This document shows, in pieces, positions 41,781 through 51,910 of a DNA stretch of 64,000 nucleotides. Under the pieces are notes generated by a model that was not told the origin of the DNA, did no database searches, and saw nothing but the letters and a program-made list of their open reading frames with translations. Made by a program: the position numbers and the translations under genes. Position 1 is the first letter of the stretch. Each line of letters starts with the position of its first letter. This DNA is from Pseudothioclava nitratireducens. GTDB taxonomy: Bacteria; Pseudomonadota; Alphaproteobacteria; Rhodobacterales; Rhodobacteraceae. The stretch lies in NCBI RefSeq assembly GCF_029210495.1, contig NZ_JARGDK010000006.1, forward strand, positions 62,001-126,000, written 5' to 3'.

Positions 41781-43304
41781 ATGCGCGCCGAATTCATCTC
41801 CGATCCCCTGCCCGCCCCGCCCGCGGCTTTCAACATGGCGGCCTATGTGCTGGCCCATGCCGAGCGCCTGTCGGACAAGATGGCGATGCAGATCGTGCGC
41901 CCGACAGGAGCCGAGCGCTGGTCCTACGGGCGCCTTTTGGCAGCGGTGCGCGGGGCCGGAACGGGTTTCCTGCGCGCGGGGCTCGAACCGGGTGACCGGG
42001 TGCTCTTGCGCCTGGGCAATACGCCCGAGTTTCCCGTGGCCTTTCTGGGCGCCATCGCGGCGGGGCTGTTGCCGGTCCCGACATCGTCGCAGCTGACGGC
42101 GGGCGAGATCACCAAGATGGCGGCGCAGATCACGCCCCGCGCGGTGGTGGCGGGCGACGGGATCGCGCTTCCCGAGGGCGATGCGCTGATCATCCCCGAG
42201 ACCGAGTTGCGGGGCTTCGAGGCGCTGCCGCCCTGCGATTATGCGATGGGCGATCCGAACCGCCCGGCCTATCTGATCTATACCTCCGGCACCTCGGGCA
42301 GCCCGCGCGCCGTGATCCATGCCCATCGCGCGGTCTGGGCGCGGCAGATGATGCATCACGGCTGGTATGGGCTGAGCGAGGCCGACCGCTTGCTTCATGC
42401 GGGCGCGTTCAACTGGACCTATACGCTGGGCACGGGGCTGATGGACCCGTGGAGCGTGGGGGCCTCGGCGCTGATCCCCGGCGCGGGCGTAACACCCGAG
42501 CAGCTGCCGCTGCTGCTCCGCCGGTTCGATGCGACGATTTTCGCCGCAGCCCCCGGCATTTACCGCCAAATCCTGCGCCAGCATACGCGCCTCGAGCTGC
42601 CCAAGCTGCGCCACGGGCTGACTGCGGGCGAAGCCATGCCCGAGCCTGTGCGCGCGGGCTGGAACGCGGCCACCGGCACCCGCGTCTACGAGGCGCTCGG
42701 CATGTCGGAATGCTCGACCTTTATCTCGGGCGCACCCGACCACCCTGCCCCCGCTGGCAGTTCTGGCTATCCGCAGACAGGCCGCCGCATTGCCGTGCTC
42801 TCCCCCGAAGGCGCGATTGTCGCGCGCGGCGCGCCCGGCACGCTCGCCGTGCACCGCTCCGATCCGGGGCTGTTTCTGGGCTATTGGAACGCCCCCGAAG
42901 AAACCGCCGCGCGGTTTCAGGGCGATTGGTTCGTGACCGGAGACACGGTCTCGATGGCCGAGGATGGCGCAATCTATTACCTTGGGCGCGATGACGACAT
43001 GATGAATGCCGGCGGGTTCCGCGTCTCGCCCATCGAGGTCGAGAGCGCCATGGCGCAGTGCGCCGACGCGGGCGAAGTCGCCGCGATCGAGCTGCGCGTG
43101 AAGGCCGATGCAAGCGTCATCGCGCTCGCCCATACCGGCCCCGCCACGCCCGAGGCGCTCGCCGCCCACGCCGCCGCGCATCTCGCGCGCTACAAACAGC
43201 CGCGCCTCTTTGCCCATGTGGCAGCGATCCCGCGCAACCCGAATGGCAAACTCAACCGCCGCGCCCTGCGTGAAAGCTGGCCCGGCCATGGAGGCCCGAC
43301 ATGA
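41781..43304 (+). CDS. AMP-dependent acyl/aryl-CoA synthetase
   Basis: A 507-residue ANL-superfamily ligase, somewhat short for the family. The P-loop-like LIYTSGTSGSPRAVIHAHR near residue 170, YEALGMSECSTFISG near residue 303, the WFVTGDTVSMAEDGAIYYLGR motif near residue 380 and the C-terminal lysine in PNGKLNRRALRE are intact. It activates a carboxylic acid to an acyl-AMP and then the CoA thioester; similarity to benzoate-CoA ligase-type enzymes is only general, so the acid is unknown. It overlaps the DsbA-family gene by 4 bp. Confidence 0.85.
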   Translation: MRAEFISDPLPAPPAAFNMAAYVLAHAERLSDKMAMQIVRPTGAERWSYGRLLAAVRGAGTGFLRAGLEPGDRVLLRLGNTPEFPVAFLGAIAAGLLPVPTSSQLTAGEITKMAAQITPRAVVAGDGIALPEGDALIIPETELRGFEALPPCDYAMGDPNRPAYLIYTSGTSGSPRAVIHAHRAVWARQMMHHGWYGLSEADRLLHAGAFNWTYTLGTGLMDPWSVGASALIPGAGVTPEQLPLLLRRFDATIFAAAPGIYRQILRQHTRLELPKLRHGLTAGEAMPEPVRAGWNAATGTRVYEALGMSECSTFISGAPDHPAPAGSSGYPQTGRRIAVLSPEGAIVARGAPGTLAVHRSDPGLFLGYWNAPEETAARFQGDWFVTGDTVSMAEDGAIYYLGRDDDMMNAGGFRVSPIEVESAMAQCADAGEVAAIELRVKADASVIALAHTGPATPEALAAHAAAHLARYKQPRLFAHVAAIPRNPNGKLNRRALRESWPGHGGPT

Positions 43305-43948
43305 CGCCCCTCGATCTGTTCATCGACCCGGTCTGCCCCTGGTGCCTCATCGGCAAGGCGCGGCTCGACAAGGCGCTGGCCGCGCGTCCCGATCACGGGT
43401 TTTCGCTTGCCTTCCATCCGTTTCAACTTAACCCGACCATGCCGCGCGAGGGCATGGCGCGGGCGGACTACCTGCAAGCGAAATTCGGGCAGGACCGTGC
43501 GGTCGAGATGCATGTGCAACTGATGGAGATCGCCCGCGCCGAGGGCATCGAGATCGACCTGCTGGGCGTTCAGCGTCAGCCCAACACGCTCGACGCGCAC
43601 CGGCTGATCCACTGGGCCGGGCTCGAAGAACGTCAGCCGCAGGTCGTGGACGCGATCATGCGCGCCTTCTGGGTGGAGGGGCGCGATATCGGCCGCCCCG
43701 AGGTGCTGAGCGAGATTGCGGGCACGGCGGGTATGGATGCCGCGATGGTCGCGCGCCTTCTGGCCTCTGACGCCGACCGCGACGAGATCATCGCCCGCGA
43801 CGCCCATGCCCGCGAGCGCGGCATCAAGGCGGTGCCCACCTTCATCATCGGCAATCGGCACGCGGTCGAGGGCGCGCAACCCACCGCGCTCTGGCTTCAG
43901 GTCATCGACGAGCTGCACGGCGAAGCCCCCTCGACCGCGCGCCACTGA
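43301..43948 (+). CDS. DsbA-family oxidoreductase (FrnE-like)
   Basis: A 215-residue DsbA-fold protein without a signal peptide, hence cytoplasmic, as in FrnE. The active site is DPVCPWCLIGKARLDKAL near residue 9 with a CPWC motif, and GIKAVPTFIIGNRHAVEGAQP near residue 177 includes the cis-proline. It overlaps the ligase gene by 4 bp; members of this family act as disulfide oxidoreductases or polyketide-modifying isomerases. Confidence 0.88.
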   Translation: MTPLDLFIDPVCPWCLIGKARLDKALAARPDHGFSLAFHPFQLNPTMPREGMARADYLQAKFGQDRAVEMHVQLMEIARAEGIEIDLLGVQRQPNTLDAHRLIHWAGLEERQPQVVDAIMRAFWVEGRDIGRPEVLSEIAGTAGMDAAMVARLLASDADRDEIIARDAHARERGIKAVPTFIIGNRHAVEGAQPTALWLQVIDELHGEAPSTARH

Positions 43949-44048
43949 CGCCCATCGGCAAATCCGCACAGCCCGTTGCGCGCGCGGGGCACTGGCCTTC
44001 GCGCGCGTTCGCGCTACCATCGCGCTTCGACAGTCAAAGAGATTTCCC

Positions 44049-45278
44049 GTGACGCATACTCCTCTCTCCACGCCGCAAGAGACCCCTCAGCGGCGGCTTT
44101 CCATGCCTGAATTCACCGCGATGCTGGCGGCATTGATCGCGACGGTGGCCTTTTCCATCGACGCGATGCTGCCCGCCCTGCCCGAGATCGCGGCGACGCT
44201 TTCGCCCGACAACGTGAACCGGGCGCAGCTGGTGCTCACCTCTTTCGTGGCGGGCATGGGCGTGGGAACCTTCTTCGTCGGGCCGATCTCGGACGCGTTT
44301 GGAAGGCGCCCCACCATTGTCGGCGGGATCGCGATCTACATGGCGGGCGCGGTCTGGGCGGTCTATGCGCAATCCCTCGAAGTGCTGCTGCTGGCGCGCT
44401 TCGTGCAGGGGCTTGGCGCGTCGGGCGCGCGGATCGTGCCGATGGCTCTGGTGCGCGACCTCTATTCGGGGCGCGAGATGGCGCGGGTGACCTCGTTCAT
44501 CATGATGCTCTTCATCCTCGTGCCCGCGATTGCGCCCTCGATCGGGGCGGTCATCATCGCGTTTTCAAGCTGGCATGGCGTGTTCTGGGCCTTTGTGGTC
44601 TTTGGCCTGATCGGGGCTTCGTGGCTGATTATCCGCCAGCCCGAGACCCTACCCCCCGAGCGCCGCCGCCCGCTGCATCTTGGGACACTCTCCAAGGCCG
44701 TGGTCGAAGTGCTCCGCGATACCGATGTGCGCATTTACATCGTCGTCCTCGCGCTCGGCTTTGGGCAGATGTTCGCACTGCTCTCCTCGGCGCAGCAGCT
44801 TTTTGCGGCGCATGGCGTAGGCGACACCTTCCCCGGCTGGTTCGCGGCCATGGCGCTCTTGGCCGGGACCGGCACGATCTTCAACGCAAAATTCGTGATG
44901 AAATTGGGCATGCGCAAGATCGCAACGGGCGCTTATCTCATGCAGATCGTGGCCTCTGGCGTGATGCTGGTTCTGACGCTCAGCGGCTTGACCGAAGGCG
45001 CGCCGGGCTTTCCGTTCATCTTCTTCTGGTCTGTGACCGTCTTCTTCATGGCGGGCGTGACCTTTGGCAATCTGAACGCACTGGCGATGCAGAAGATGGG
45101 CCATATCGCGGGGCTTGCCGCTTCGGTCATCACCGCCATCTCCACCGTTGGCGCGGTCGTGATCGCGGCGCCCGTGGGGCTGTTGTTCGACGGCTCCGCC
45201 AAGCCGATCGTGCTTGCGACGCTGGCCTGCTCGGCACTGGCCTATGTGCTGATGAAGCGAACTCAGGACGAAGTCTGA
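44049..45278 (+). CDS. Bcr/CflA-type MFS drug exporter
   Basis: A 409-residue, 12-span major facilitator. The motif A loop reads GPISDAFGRRPTIVGG near residue 77, and ARFVQGLGASGARIVPMALVRDLY near residue 117 is characteristic of the Bcr/CflA subfamily. A GTG at 44049 with AAAGAG upstream is preferred; an ATG at 44103 is the alternative. Its end is only 9 bp from the convergent mfd end. Confidence 0.87.
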   Translation: MTHTPLSTPQETPQRRLSMPEFTAMLAALIATVAFSIDAMLPALPEIAATLSPDNVNRAQLVLTSFVAGMGVGTFFVGPISDAFGRRPTIVGGIAIYMAGAVWAVYAQSLEVLLLARFVQGLGASGARIVPMALVRDLYSGREMARVTSFIMMLFILVPAIAPSIGAVIIAFSSWHGVFWAFVVFGLIGASWLIIRQPETLPPERRRPLHLGTLSKAVVEVLRDTDVRIYIVVLALGFGQMFALLSSAQQLFAAHGVGDTFPGWFAAMALLAGTGTIFNAKFVMKLGMRKIATGAYLMQIVASGVMLVLTLSGLTEGAPGFPFIFFWSVTVFFMAGVTFGNLNALAMQKMGHIAGLAASVITAISTVGAVVIAAPVGLLFDGSAKPIVLATLACSALAYVLMKRTQDEV

Positions 45279-45287
45279 GCCCCCGGC

Positions 45288-48200
45288 TCAGACCTTCTTC
45301 GCTTTCTCCAGCGCCACAACCTTCTCGGCCAGATCGCGGGCAATCGCGAAGGCGCCCTTGATCTTCTCGCTGTCCTTGGACCAGTCGCGGCGGATCGAGA
45401 CCTTGTTGCCGGTGATCTTGGCCAGCCCGTTCTGCGCGGTGAGGAACTCCACGAGCCCCTGAGGGTTCGGGAACTTGTCGTTATGGAACTGCACCGTCGC
45501 GCCCTTCGGCCCGGCATCCATCCGCGCAATATGGGCGCGCTTGCACATCGCCTTGATCCGCACCACCAGAAGCAGCGTATTGACCTCTTTGGGCAGCGGG
45601 CCGAAGCGGTCGATCAGCTCGGCGGCGAAGCCCTCGAACTCGACCTTCCGCGACAGGCCCGAGAGCCGCCGATACAGCCCCAGCCGCACATCCAGATCGG
45701 GCACATAGCTTTCGGGGATCATCACCGGCACGCCGAGATTGATCTGCGGCGCCCATTGCCCGTCTTCCTCCAGCTCGCCCAGCTCACCCGATTTCAGCTT
45801 GGCAATCGTCTCTTCGAGCATCGCTTGATAGAGCTCGTAGCCGACTTCCTTGATATGGCCCGATTGCTCCTCGCCCAAGAGGTTCCCCGCGCCCCGCAGA
45901 TCGAGGTCCTGAGACGCCAGATTGAACCCGGCCCCAAGGCTGTCGAGGCTCCCCAGAAGACGCAGCCGCTTGGTCGCCTGCGGCGTGAGCGGCAGGCGCG
46001 GCTTCGTCGTCAGGTAACAATAGGCCCGCGCCTTGGAGCGCCCGACCCGGCCCCGGATCTGGTAAAGCTGAGACAGGCCGAACATATCGGCGCGGTGCAC
46101 GACCATCGTGTTCGCCGTCGGAATATCCAGCCCGCTCTCGACAATCGTCGTCGCCAGCAGCACGTCGAACTTGCCGTCGTAAAAGGCGTTCATGCGGTCG
46201 TCGAGCTCCCCCGCCGACATCTGCCCATGGGCGACCAGATAGCTCACCTCCGGCACATGGGTTTTCAGGAACTCCTCCACCTCGGCCAGATCCGAGATGC
46301 GCGGCACGACGTAGAAGCTCTGCCCGCCGCGGTAATGCTCCCGTAACAGCGCCTCGCGGATGGTGACGGCATCGAATTCGCTGACATAGGTGCGGATCGC
46401 CAACCGGTCCACCGGCGGCGTGCCGATGATCGACAGGTCCCGCACGCCGGTCAGGCTCAGTTGCAGCGTCCGAGGGATCGGCGTCGCGGTGAGTGTCAGC
46501 ACGTGAATTTCCGAGCGCATCTCCTTGAGGCGCTCCTTGTGGCCCACCCCGAAATGCTGCTCCTCGTCGATCACCAACAGGCCCAGATTGGCGAATTTCA
46601 CGCCCTTGGCGAGCACCGCATGGGTGCCGATCACGATATCGACCGAGCCATCGGCCAGCCCCGCGCGGGTCTCGTTCGCCGCCTTGGCCGAGACAAAGCG
46701 CGAGAGCGGGCGCACGTTGATCGCAGTGCCCCGGAAGCGCTCGGCAAAGGTCTTGTAATGCTGGCGGGCGAGCAGCGTCGTCGGCGCGATCACCGCCACC
46801 TGAACCCCTGCCTGCGCCGCCACAAAGGCCGCACGCATCGCCACCTCGGTCTTGCCAAAACCGACATCGCCCACGATCAGCCGGTCCATCGGCGTGCCCG
46901 AGGCGAGGTCCGCGATAACATCCTCGATGGCGCTCATCTGGTCTTCGGTCTCGCTATATGGGAAGCGCGCGGCAAAGGCCTCCCAGTCGTGATGCGGTGC
47001 TTCCAGCACGGGCGCGCGGCGCAGCAACCGCTCGGCGGCGATCCGCATCAGCTTGTCCGCGATCTGGCGGATACGCTCCTTGAGCTTGGCTTTCTTGGCC
47101 TGCCACGCGCCGCCACCCAGCTTGTCTAGAAGCCCCTCCTCGTGGCCATAGCGGCTCAGCAGTTCGATATTCTCAACCGGCAGATAGAGCCGGTCGCCGC
47201 CCGCATATTCCAGCGCCACGCAATCATGCGGCGCGCCAAGCGCGGTGATGGTCTCAAGCCCCGTATAGCGCCCGACCCCGTGATCGACATGGACCACCAG
47301 ATCGCCCGGGCTCAGCGTCTGATGCTCGGTCAGGAAGTTCTCGGCCTTGCGCTTTTTCTTGGGCGCGCGGATCAGCCGGTCGCCCAGAACGTCCTGCTCC
47401 GATATGACCGTGATCGGCATCCGGCCTTCGGCCTCAAACCCCTGATCGAGCGCCCAGATGCACAGGTTTACCCCCGGCCCGATCTCGCGGATATCGCGGA
47501 TGAGCCGCGCACCGATCAGACCCTCATCCTCCATCAGCCCCTTGAGCCGCTCGCGCGCGCCCTCGGACCATGAGGCGACAACCACCGGCCCCTGTCCAGT
47601 GCGGACTTCAACATGATCCTTCAAGGCACTGAAAAGGCTTACATTTTCAAGCTGCCGTTCGGGCGCGAAATTACGCCCCAGCCGCCCGCCCGCGTTCAGG
47701 ATACCCGGACCGGGCGGCGCGGGCAGCACTTGCAGCCGCAACACGCGGCGCGGGTCCAGAGCCGCCTCCCAACCGTTTTCGTCCAGATAAAGCAGATCGG
47801 GCGCGGCGGGCTTGTAGACGCTGTCCACCCGGTCGCGCCGCTTCATCGCCTCCAGCCGGGTGTCGTATTGATCCGCGATCTGCTCCCAGCGGGCCTCGCG
47901 CTGCGGCTCGATCTGATCGTCGAGCATCACGCTCGCCTCGGGCAGATAGTCGAAGATCGTCTCCAGCCGCTCATGGAAGAAGCCCAGCCAATGCTCCATC
48001 CCCGCATGCTTGCGCCCTGCCGAGACCGCCTCATAGAGCGGGTCATCCGCGCCGCCTGCACCGAACTCGACCCGGTAATTCTGCCGAAAGCGCGTGATAG
48101 AGGCCTCGTCGAGGATGACCTCGGAAACGGGCGCAAGATCGACGCTTTTCAATTGCGCCGTGGTGCGCTGCGTCACCGGATCGAAGCCGCGCGCGCCGTC

Positions 48201-48734
48201 CAGCACATCGCCAAACAGGTCAAGCCGCACCGGCCCGCCCTCACCGGGCGGATAGATGTCGATGATCCCGCCCCGGATCGCATAGTCACCCGGCTCGGAC
48301 ACGGTCGAGGCCGGGCTGAAGCCCATCCGCACGAGGAAATCGCGCAAGGCGCGCTCGTCGATGCGCCCACCCACACGCGCCGAGAAACTCGACTTCGCCA
48401 GAACCTCGCGCGCGGGCACCCGCTGCATCGCCGCCGACAGCGTGGTGAGCAGGATGAACGGCCCTTTGATCCCGCCCTGAAGCGCGGCCAGCGTCGCCAT
48501 CCGCGCCGCCGAAATATCGGGATTGGGCGAAACCCGGTCATAGGGCAGACAATCCCAGGCCGGGAAGCTCAGCACCACCGCATCGGGTGCGAAAAAGCCA
48601 AGTGCCGAGCGCATCGCCTCAAGCCGGCGGTCATCGCGCGCGATATGCAGCACGGGCCGCCCCTTGGCGAGTTCATCCGCCAGAAGCTTCGCGTCAAAGC
48701 CTTCCGGCGCGCCCGAGAGAAGAAAGTGATCCAT
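45288..48734 (-). CDS. mfd: transcription-repair coupling factor
   Basis: A 1148-residue Mfd of normal length. N-terminal UvrB-like domains are followed by the RNA polymerase interaction domain ([21 protein letters not shown] near residue 475) and the RecG-like translocase ([18 protein letters not shown] near residue 625; [30 protein letters not shown]). The C-terminal TRCF domain includes [17 protein letters not shown]. Mfd removes stalled RNA polymerase and recruits UvrA. It stands alone on the leftward strand. Confidence 0.97.
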   Translation of the reverse strand: MDHFLLSGAPEGFDAKLLADELAKGRPVLHIARDDRRLEAMRSALGFFAPDAVVLSFPAWDCLPYDRVSPNPDISAARMATLAALQGGIKGPFILLTTLSAAMQRVPAREVLAKSSFSARVGGRIDERALRDFLVRMGFSPASTVSEPGDYAIRGGIIDIYPPGEGGPVRLDLFGDVLDGARGFDPVTQRTTAQLKSVDLAPVSEVILDEASITRFRQNYRVEFGAGGADDPLYEAVSAGRKHAGMEHWLGFFHERLETIFDYLPEASVMLDDQIEPQREARWEQIADQYDTRLEAMKRRDRVDSVYKPAAPDLLYLDENGWEAALDPRRVLRLQVLPAPPGPGILNAGGRLGRNFAPERQLENVSLFSALKDHVEVRTGQGPVVVASWSEGARERLKGLMEDEGLIGARLIRDIREIGPGVNLCIWALDQGFEAEGRMPITVISEQDVLGDRLIRAPKKKRKAENFLTEHQTLSPGDLVVHVDHGVGRYTGLETITALGAPHDCVALEYAGGDRLYLPVENIELLSRYGHEEGLLDKLGGGAWQAKKAKLKERIRQIADKLMRIAAERLLRRAPVLEAPHHDWEAFAARFPYSETEDQMSAIEDVIADLASGTPMDRLIVGDVGFGKTEVAMRAAFVAAQAGVQVAVIAPTTLLARQHYKTFAERFRGTAINVRPLSRFVSAKAANETRAGLADGSVDIVIGTHAVLAKGVKFANLGLLVIDEEQHFGVGHKERLKEMRSEIHVLTLTATPIPRTLQLSLTGVRDLSIIGTPPVDRLAIRTYVSEFDAVTIREALLREHYRGGQSFYVVPRISDLAEVEEFLKTHVPEVSYLVAHGQMSAGELDDRMNAFYDGKFDVLLATTIVESGLDIPTANTMVVHRADMFGLSQLYQIRGRVGRSKARAYCYLTTKPRLPLTPQATKRLRLLGSLDSLGAGFNLASQDLDLRGAGNLLGEEQSGHIKEVGYELYQAMLEETIAKLKSGELGELEEDGQWAPQINLGVPVMIPESYVPDLDVRLGLYRRLSGLSRKVEFEGFAAELIDRFGPLPKEVNTLLLVVRIKAMCKRAHIARMDAGPKGATVQFHNDKFPNPQGLVEFLTAQNGLAKITGNKVSIRRDWSKDSEKIKGAFAIARDLAEKVVALEKAKKV

Positions 48735-48779
48735 GGCCCCGAGGTATCCGCATCCGCGCCGGTGTCAAGGCCGCAAGGC

Positions 48780-49310
48780 CTAGCCCAGAACCGAGAATTT
48801 CAGGTTCTGCCACATCCCCCAAAGCGCCGTGCAGGTGATCGCCACCATGCCGATCGCCTGAACCGAAATCCGGTGCCGCGACAGGATACGGTCGACGAGC
48901 GTCGCATCGCCCTCGGCCACGATCGGTTCGAGCCGCGCGGCGGTCCGCAGGCTCAGAAGGCCCACGCCCGACAGCGGGAAGATCAGCAGAAACACCGCCT
49001 GCGCCAGTTCAGAGCCATAAAAGAACCCCGTCACCAGCAGAAACGTCAGCCCGAACGGCACCATGATCGCCAGAATGAGCCCCGCCTCACGCGCGATATT
49101 CAAAAGCCGCGCCACATTGAGCCGCGCCAGAAGCACCAGATCTTCCTGCGCCTGCCCGCCCACGCGCCGCGCCCGCAACACCATGTCATAGGGCACCCCA
49201 AGCACCCAGTGCGAGGCCGACGACCACGTCACCGCCAGCGCGATCCAATACCAAAGATTGGAGAAAGACCGCATCGCGATCAGGTCCAGGATTGTGTGAA
49301 AGATCTGCAC
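48780..49310 (-). CDS. Rhodobacteraceae membrane protein (often annotated 'component of SufBCD complex')
   Basis: A 176-residue membrane protein. MRSFSNLWYWIALAVTWSSASHW followed by VLGVPYDMVLRARRVGGQAQED and further hydrophobic segments suggest three or four membrane spans. From memory, close relatives in this family carry the name 'component of SufBCD complex', which nothing in this sequence supports. The GTG at 49310 gives the N-terminal QIFHTILDLIAM extension that relatives share; an ATG at 49274 is possible. Divergent from hemB. Function unknown. Confidence 0.75.
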   Translation of the reverse strand: MQIFHTILDLIAMRSFSNLWYWIALAVTWSSASHWVLGVPYDMVLRARRVGGQAQEDLVLLARLNVARLLNIAREAGLILAIMVPFGLTFLLVTGFFYGSELAQAVFLLIFPLSGVGLLSLRTAARLEPIVAEGDATLVDRILSRHRISVQAIGMVAITCTALWGMWQNLKFSVLG

Positions 49311-49439
49311 CTTGCGCCTCTCTTGCCCCAAGGTCCTGTTTGACCGCCTTTGGCCGCGCTTTGCAAGTCTTGGAGATGCGAGGCGCTTGATGCGCGCGGC
49401 AATCCGTGGCACCTCGGGAACAGCTTTGAGGAGACAGCC

Positions 49440-50438
49440 ATGACCCCGATCCTGCCGCCCTTCCCCCACACGCGCCTGCGCCGGATGCGCCGCACCGAAG
49501 CCTTGCGCGATCTCGCACAGGAACACCGGCTGAGCGTCAAGGATCTGATCTGGCCGATTTTCATCACCGATGTGCCCGGCGCCGATGTCGAGATTTCCTC
49601 GATGCCGGGTGTCGTGCGGCGCACGCTCGACGGCGCTGTGCGCGCGGCTCAAGAGGCGGCGGAGCTGGGTATCCCGGCGATCTGCCTCTTTCCCTTCACC
49701 GATCCGGCGGTCAAGACCGAGACCTGCGAGATGGCTTGGGACCCCGACAACTTTGTCAACCGCGTGATCCGCGCGATCAAGGCGGAGGTGCCCGAGGTCG
49801 CGATCATGACCGACATCGCGCTCGACCCCTATAATGCGAACGGCCATGACGGGCTGGTGCGCGACGGGGTGATCCTAAACGACGAAACCGTTGAATGTCT
49901 TGTGAAAATGGCGATTGCGCAGGCCGAGGCCGGGGCCGATATCCTTGGTCCGTCCGACATGATGGACGGGCGCATCGGCGCGATGCGCAGCGCGCTGGAA
50001 GCTGCCGGCCATAAGGATGTGACGATCCTCTCCTATGCCGCGAAATACGCCTCGGCCTTTTACGGCCCCTTCCGCGATGCGGTGGGCGCCTCGGGCGCGC
50101 TCAAGGGCGATAAAAAGACCTATCAGATGAACCCCGGCAATTCGGACGAGGCCATCCGGCTGATCGCGCGCGATCTGGCCGAGGGCGCGGATATGGTCAT
50201 GGTGAAACCGGGCATGGCCTATCTCGATATTTGCCACCGCGTCAAAGAGGCCTTCGGCGTGCCGACCTATGCCTATCAGGTCTCGGGCGAATACGCGATG
50301 CTGATGGCGGCGGTGCAGAATGGCTGGCTCGACCATGACAAGGTGATGCTCGAAAGCCTGATGGCCTTCCGCCGGGCGGGTTGTGACGGGGTCCTGACCT
50401 ATTTCGCCCCCGCCGCGGCACGGCTTTTGCGCGCATGA
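49440..50438 (+). CDS. hemB: delta-aminolevulinic acid dehydratase (porphobilinogen synthase)
   Basis: A 332-residue HemB. It condenses two aminolevulinate molecules to porphobilinogen for heme, bacteriochlorophyll and cobalamin. The two catalytic lysines lie in SYAAKYASAFYGPFRD near residue 200 and MVKPGMAYLD near residue 253. The cysteine-rich zinc site of animal enzymes is replaced by ALDPYNANGHDG near residue 121, the aspartate type that does not use catalytic zinc. GAGGAGACAGCC precedes the ATG. Confidence 0.96.
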   Translation: MTPILPPFPHTRLRRMRRTEALRDLAQEHRLSVKDLIWPIFITDVPGADVEISSMPGVVRRTLDGAVRAAQEAAELGIPAICLFPFTDPAVKTETCEMAWDPDNFVNRVIRAIKAEVPEVAIMTDIALDPYNANGHDGLVRDGVILNDETVECLVKMAIAQAEAGADILGPSDMMDGRIGAMRSALEAAGHKDVTILSYAAKYASAFYGPFRDAVGASGALKGDKKTYQMNPGNSDEAIRLIARDLAEGADMVMVKPGMAYLDICHRVKEAFGVPTYAYQVSGEYAMLMAAVQNGWLDHDKVMLESLMAFRRAGCDGVLTYFAPAAARLLRA

Positions 50439-50484
50439 CGGATCGGCGGTCCTCCGCCGAAACCGCTGCACCGATCAAGAACAA

Positions 50485-50513
50485 GTGACAAGGGCAACGT
50501 TGTGCCCTATAAC
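50485..50513 (+). promoter_or_regulatory. promoter with dyad in the spacer, upstream of SYLF lipoprotein gene
   Basis: GTGACA (50485-50490) and TATAAC (50508-50513), each 5 of 6 to consensus, are 17 bp apart. The spacer is itself a dyad, GGGCA (50492-50496) N6 TGCCC (50503-50507), centred on CAACGTTG. An outer pair ACAAGT (50481-50486) / ACTTGT (50512-50517) flanks it. This looks like an operator inside a promoter. Confidence 0.6.
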
Positions 50514-50568
50514 TTGTGGCGAACGGGCCGGAAACAGGCCTGACCCCATGAGAAGCGGAGCAGATCAG

Positions 50569-51126
50569 ATGACAGAAATTTCCAGACGGAGCCTTCTGGC
50601 GATGACCGGTGCGGGGCTTGGCCTCGCGGCCTGTGGGAACGGGATCGGAAGCCAGGGAGCTGCGCGGCTCGACTCGCGCGTGGACGCGACCCGCGCCTAC
50701 CTGCTGAGCAAATATCCCGGCACGCAGGACCTGATGAACAAGGCCGTTGGCGTGCTCTACATGCCGCTGATGACCGAGGCCGGATTCGGCGTCGGCGGCG
50801 CCTATGGGCGCGGCGCGCTGCGGATCAACAACGTGACGGTCGATTATTACTCGGCCACCTCGGCCTCGATCGGGTTCCAGATCGGCGCGCAGCAATATGC
50901 CCACGCGCTGTTCTTCATGACCGACAAGGCGCTTGCGGATTTCCGCGCGGCAGATGGCTGGGAACTCGGCGCGGATGCGCGTTACGCTCTGCCGGACCGT
51001 GGCGGCGCGATTGGTGCGGATACCACGACGTCCCTCGCTCCGGTGATCGCGCTGGTCTTCGGTCAGGCGGGCCTGATCGCGGGCGCCACCCTGGCCGGCA
51101 GCAAATACACCCGGATTATTCCGTGA
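50569..51126 (+). CDS. SYLF/YSC84-domain lipoprotein with Tat-like signal
   Basis: A 185-residue lipoprotein. The N-terminus ISRRSLLAMTGAGLGLAACGN combines a twin-arginine-like motif with a lipobox (LAAC), so it is exported and lipidated. The mature part has the YSC84/SYLF lipid-binding pattern (KAVGVLYMPLMTEAGFGVGGAYGRGAL, then VDYYSATSASIGFQIGAQQYAHALFFMT). The role in bacteria is unclear. The ATG at 50569 has GGAG 8 bp upstream. It follows hemB after 130 bp with its own promoter candidate, so it may be regulated separately. Confidence 0.82.
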   Translation: MTEISRRSLLAMTGAGLGLAACGNGIGSQGAARLDSRVDATRAYLLSKYPGTQDLMNKAVGVLYMPLMTEAGFGVGGAYGRGALRINNVTVDYYSATSASIGFQIGAQQYAHALFFMTDKALADFRAADGWELGADARYALPDRGGAIGADTTTSLAPVIALVFGQAGLIAGATLAGSKYTRIIP

Positions 51127-51139
51127 TATAACAATGAAT

Positions 51140-51162
51140 TGGCGCGCGAAATTCGCGCGCCA
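51140..51162. terminator. perfect 11-bp palindrome between convergent genes
   Basis: TGGCGCGCGAA (51140-51150) and TTCGCGCGCCA (51152-51162) form a perfect inverted repeat around one central base. It lies 13 bp after the SYLF gene stop and 39 bp before the end of the convergent transglycosylase gene, so a bidirectional terminator is the simplest reading. No long U-run follows on either side. Confidence 0.6.
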
Positions 51163-51201
51163 CATCAAGATTGCAGCAAGACCCATTGGTTTTGCTTGCT
51201 T

Positions 51202-51822
51202 TTAGCTGCCCAGAATTATGCGGACGTAGTTTTTGGTCTCACGATAGGGCGGCACGCCACCGTATTTCGCAACCGCCTCCGGCCCCGCATTATAAGCCGC
51301 CAGAGCGAGCCGCCAGCTTCCGAACCGGTTATACATCATCCGCAGATAACGCGCGCCGCCTTCGAGATTCTGCTGCGGGTCGCGCGGGTTCACGCCCAGT
51401 TTCGCCGCCGTCCCCGGCATCAGTTGCGCCAGCCCCATCGCGCCGGCATGCGAGCGCGCATTCGGGTTCCAACCGCTTTCCTGCTGCACCAGCCGCAGGA
51501 ACAGATCATGCGGGATGCCGTGTTTCGTCGCTGCTGCCTTTGCGACGCTCAGATATTGCCCCTTGTAATTACCCTTGTAGCGCGGGATCGAGGTCGCCGC
51601 CGCCACATCCGTGCTCGCCCCTTCCGGGCGCAGCCGCGAAGAATAGCCGTATTGTTGCGCCGCGCGGGTATCGAGCACTCGGGCCTTGTTCGAAAAAAGC
51701 ACGGCCCCCGATTTGGTCGAGGTCCCGGTCAGGCGCAGCCCTTCGGCACGCGCCTCTCCGCTCGTCATCGGCACCAGCATCAGCCCGAGGCCGAAGCACA
51801 CAACACTCGTCAGTTTCCGCAT
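51202..51822 (-). CDS. lytic transglycosylase (SLT domain)
   Basis: A 206-residue exported muramidase-like enzyme. A signal peptide (residues 1-25, ending GEARA) precedes a SLT/goose-lysozyme-like domain: [18 protein letters not shown] with the catalytic Glu, [30 protein letters not shown], and [13 protein letters not shown]. It cleaves peptidoglycan with 1,6-anhydro-muramyl products. The start MRKLTS at 51822 is the one that begins the signal peptide. Confidence 0.9.
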   Translation of the reverse strand: MRKLTSVVCFGLGLMLVPMTSGEARAEGLRLTGTSTKSGAVLFSNKARVLDTRAAQQYGYSSRLRPEGASTDVAAATSIPRYKGNYKGQYLSVAKAAATKHGIPHDLFLRLVQQESGWNPNARSHAGAMGLAQLMPGTAAKLGVNPRDPQQNLEGGARYLRMMYNRFGSWRLALAAYNAGPEAVAKYGGVPPYRETKNYVRIILGS

Positions 51823-51910
51823 AGGTTCACTGCCACACTGCCAAATCCTGGCGGGAGTATACCGATTTTCGTCCGCCGGGAAAGAGTGGCGTAGAGACGC
51901 GCAGACGCGC

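Noticed and set aside
50443-50460. Short hairpin TCGGCGG/CCGCCGA after hemB as a terminator
   Set aside because: It has a 7-bp stem but no U-tract; too weak to call.
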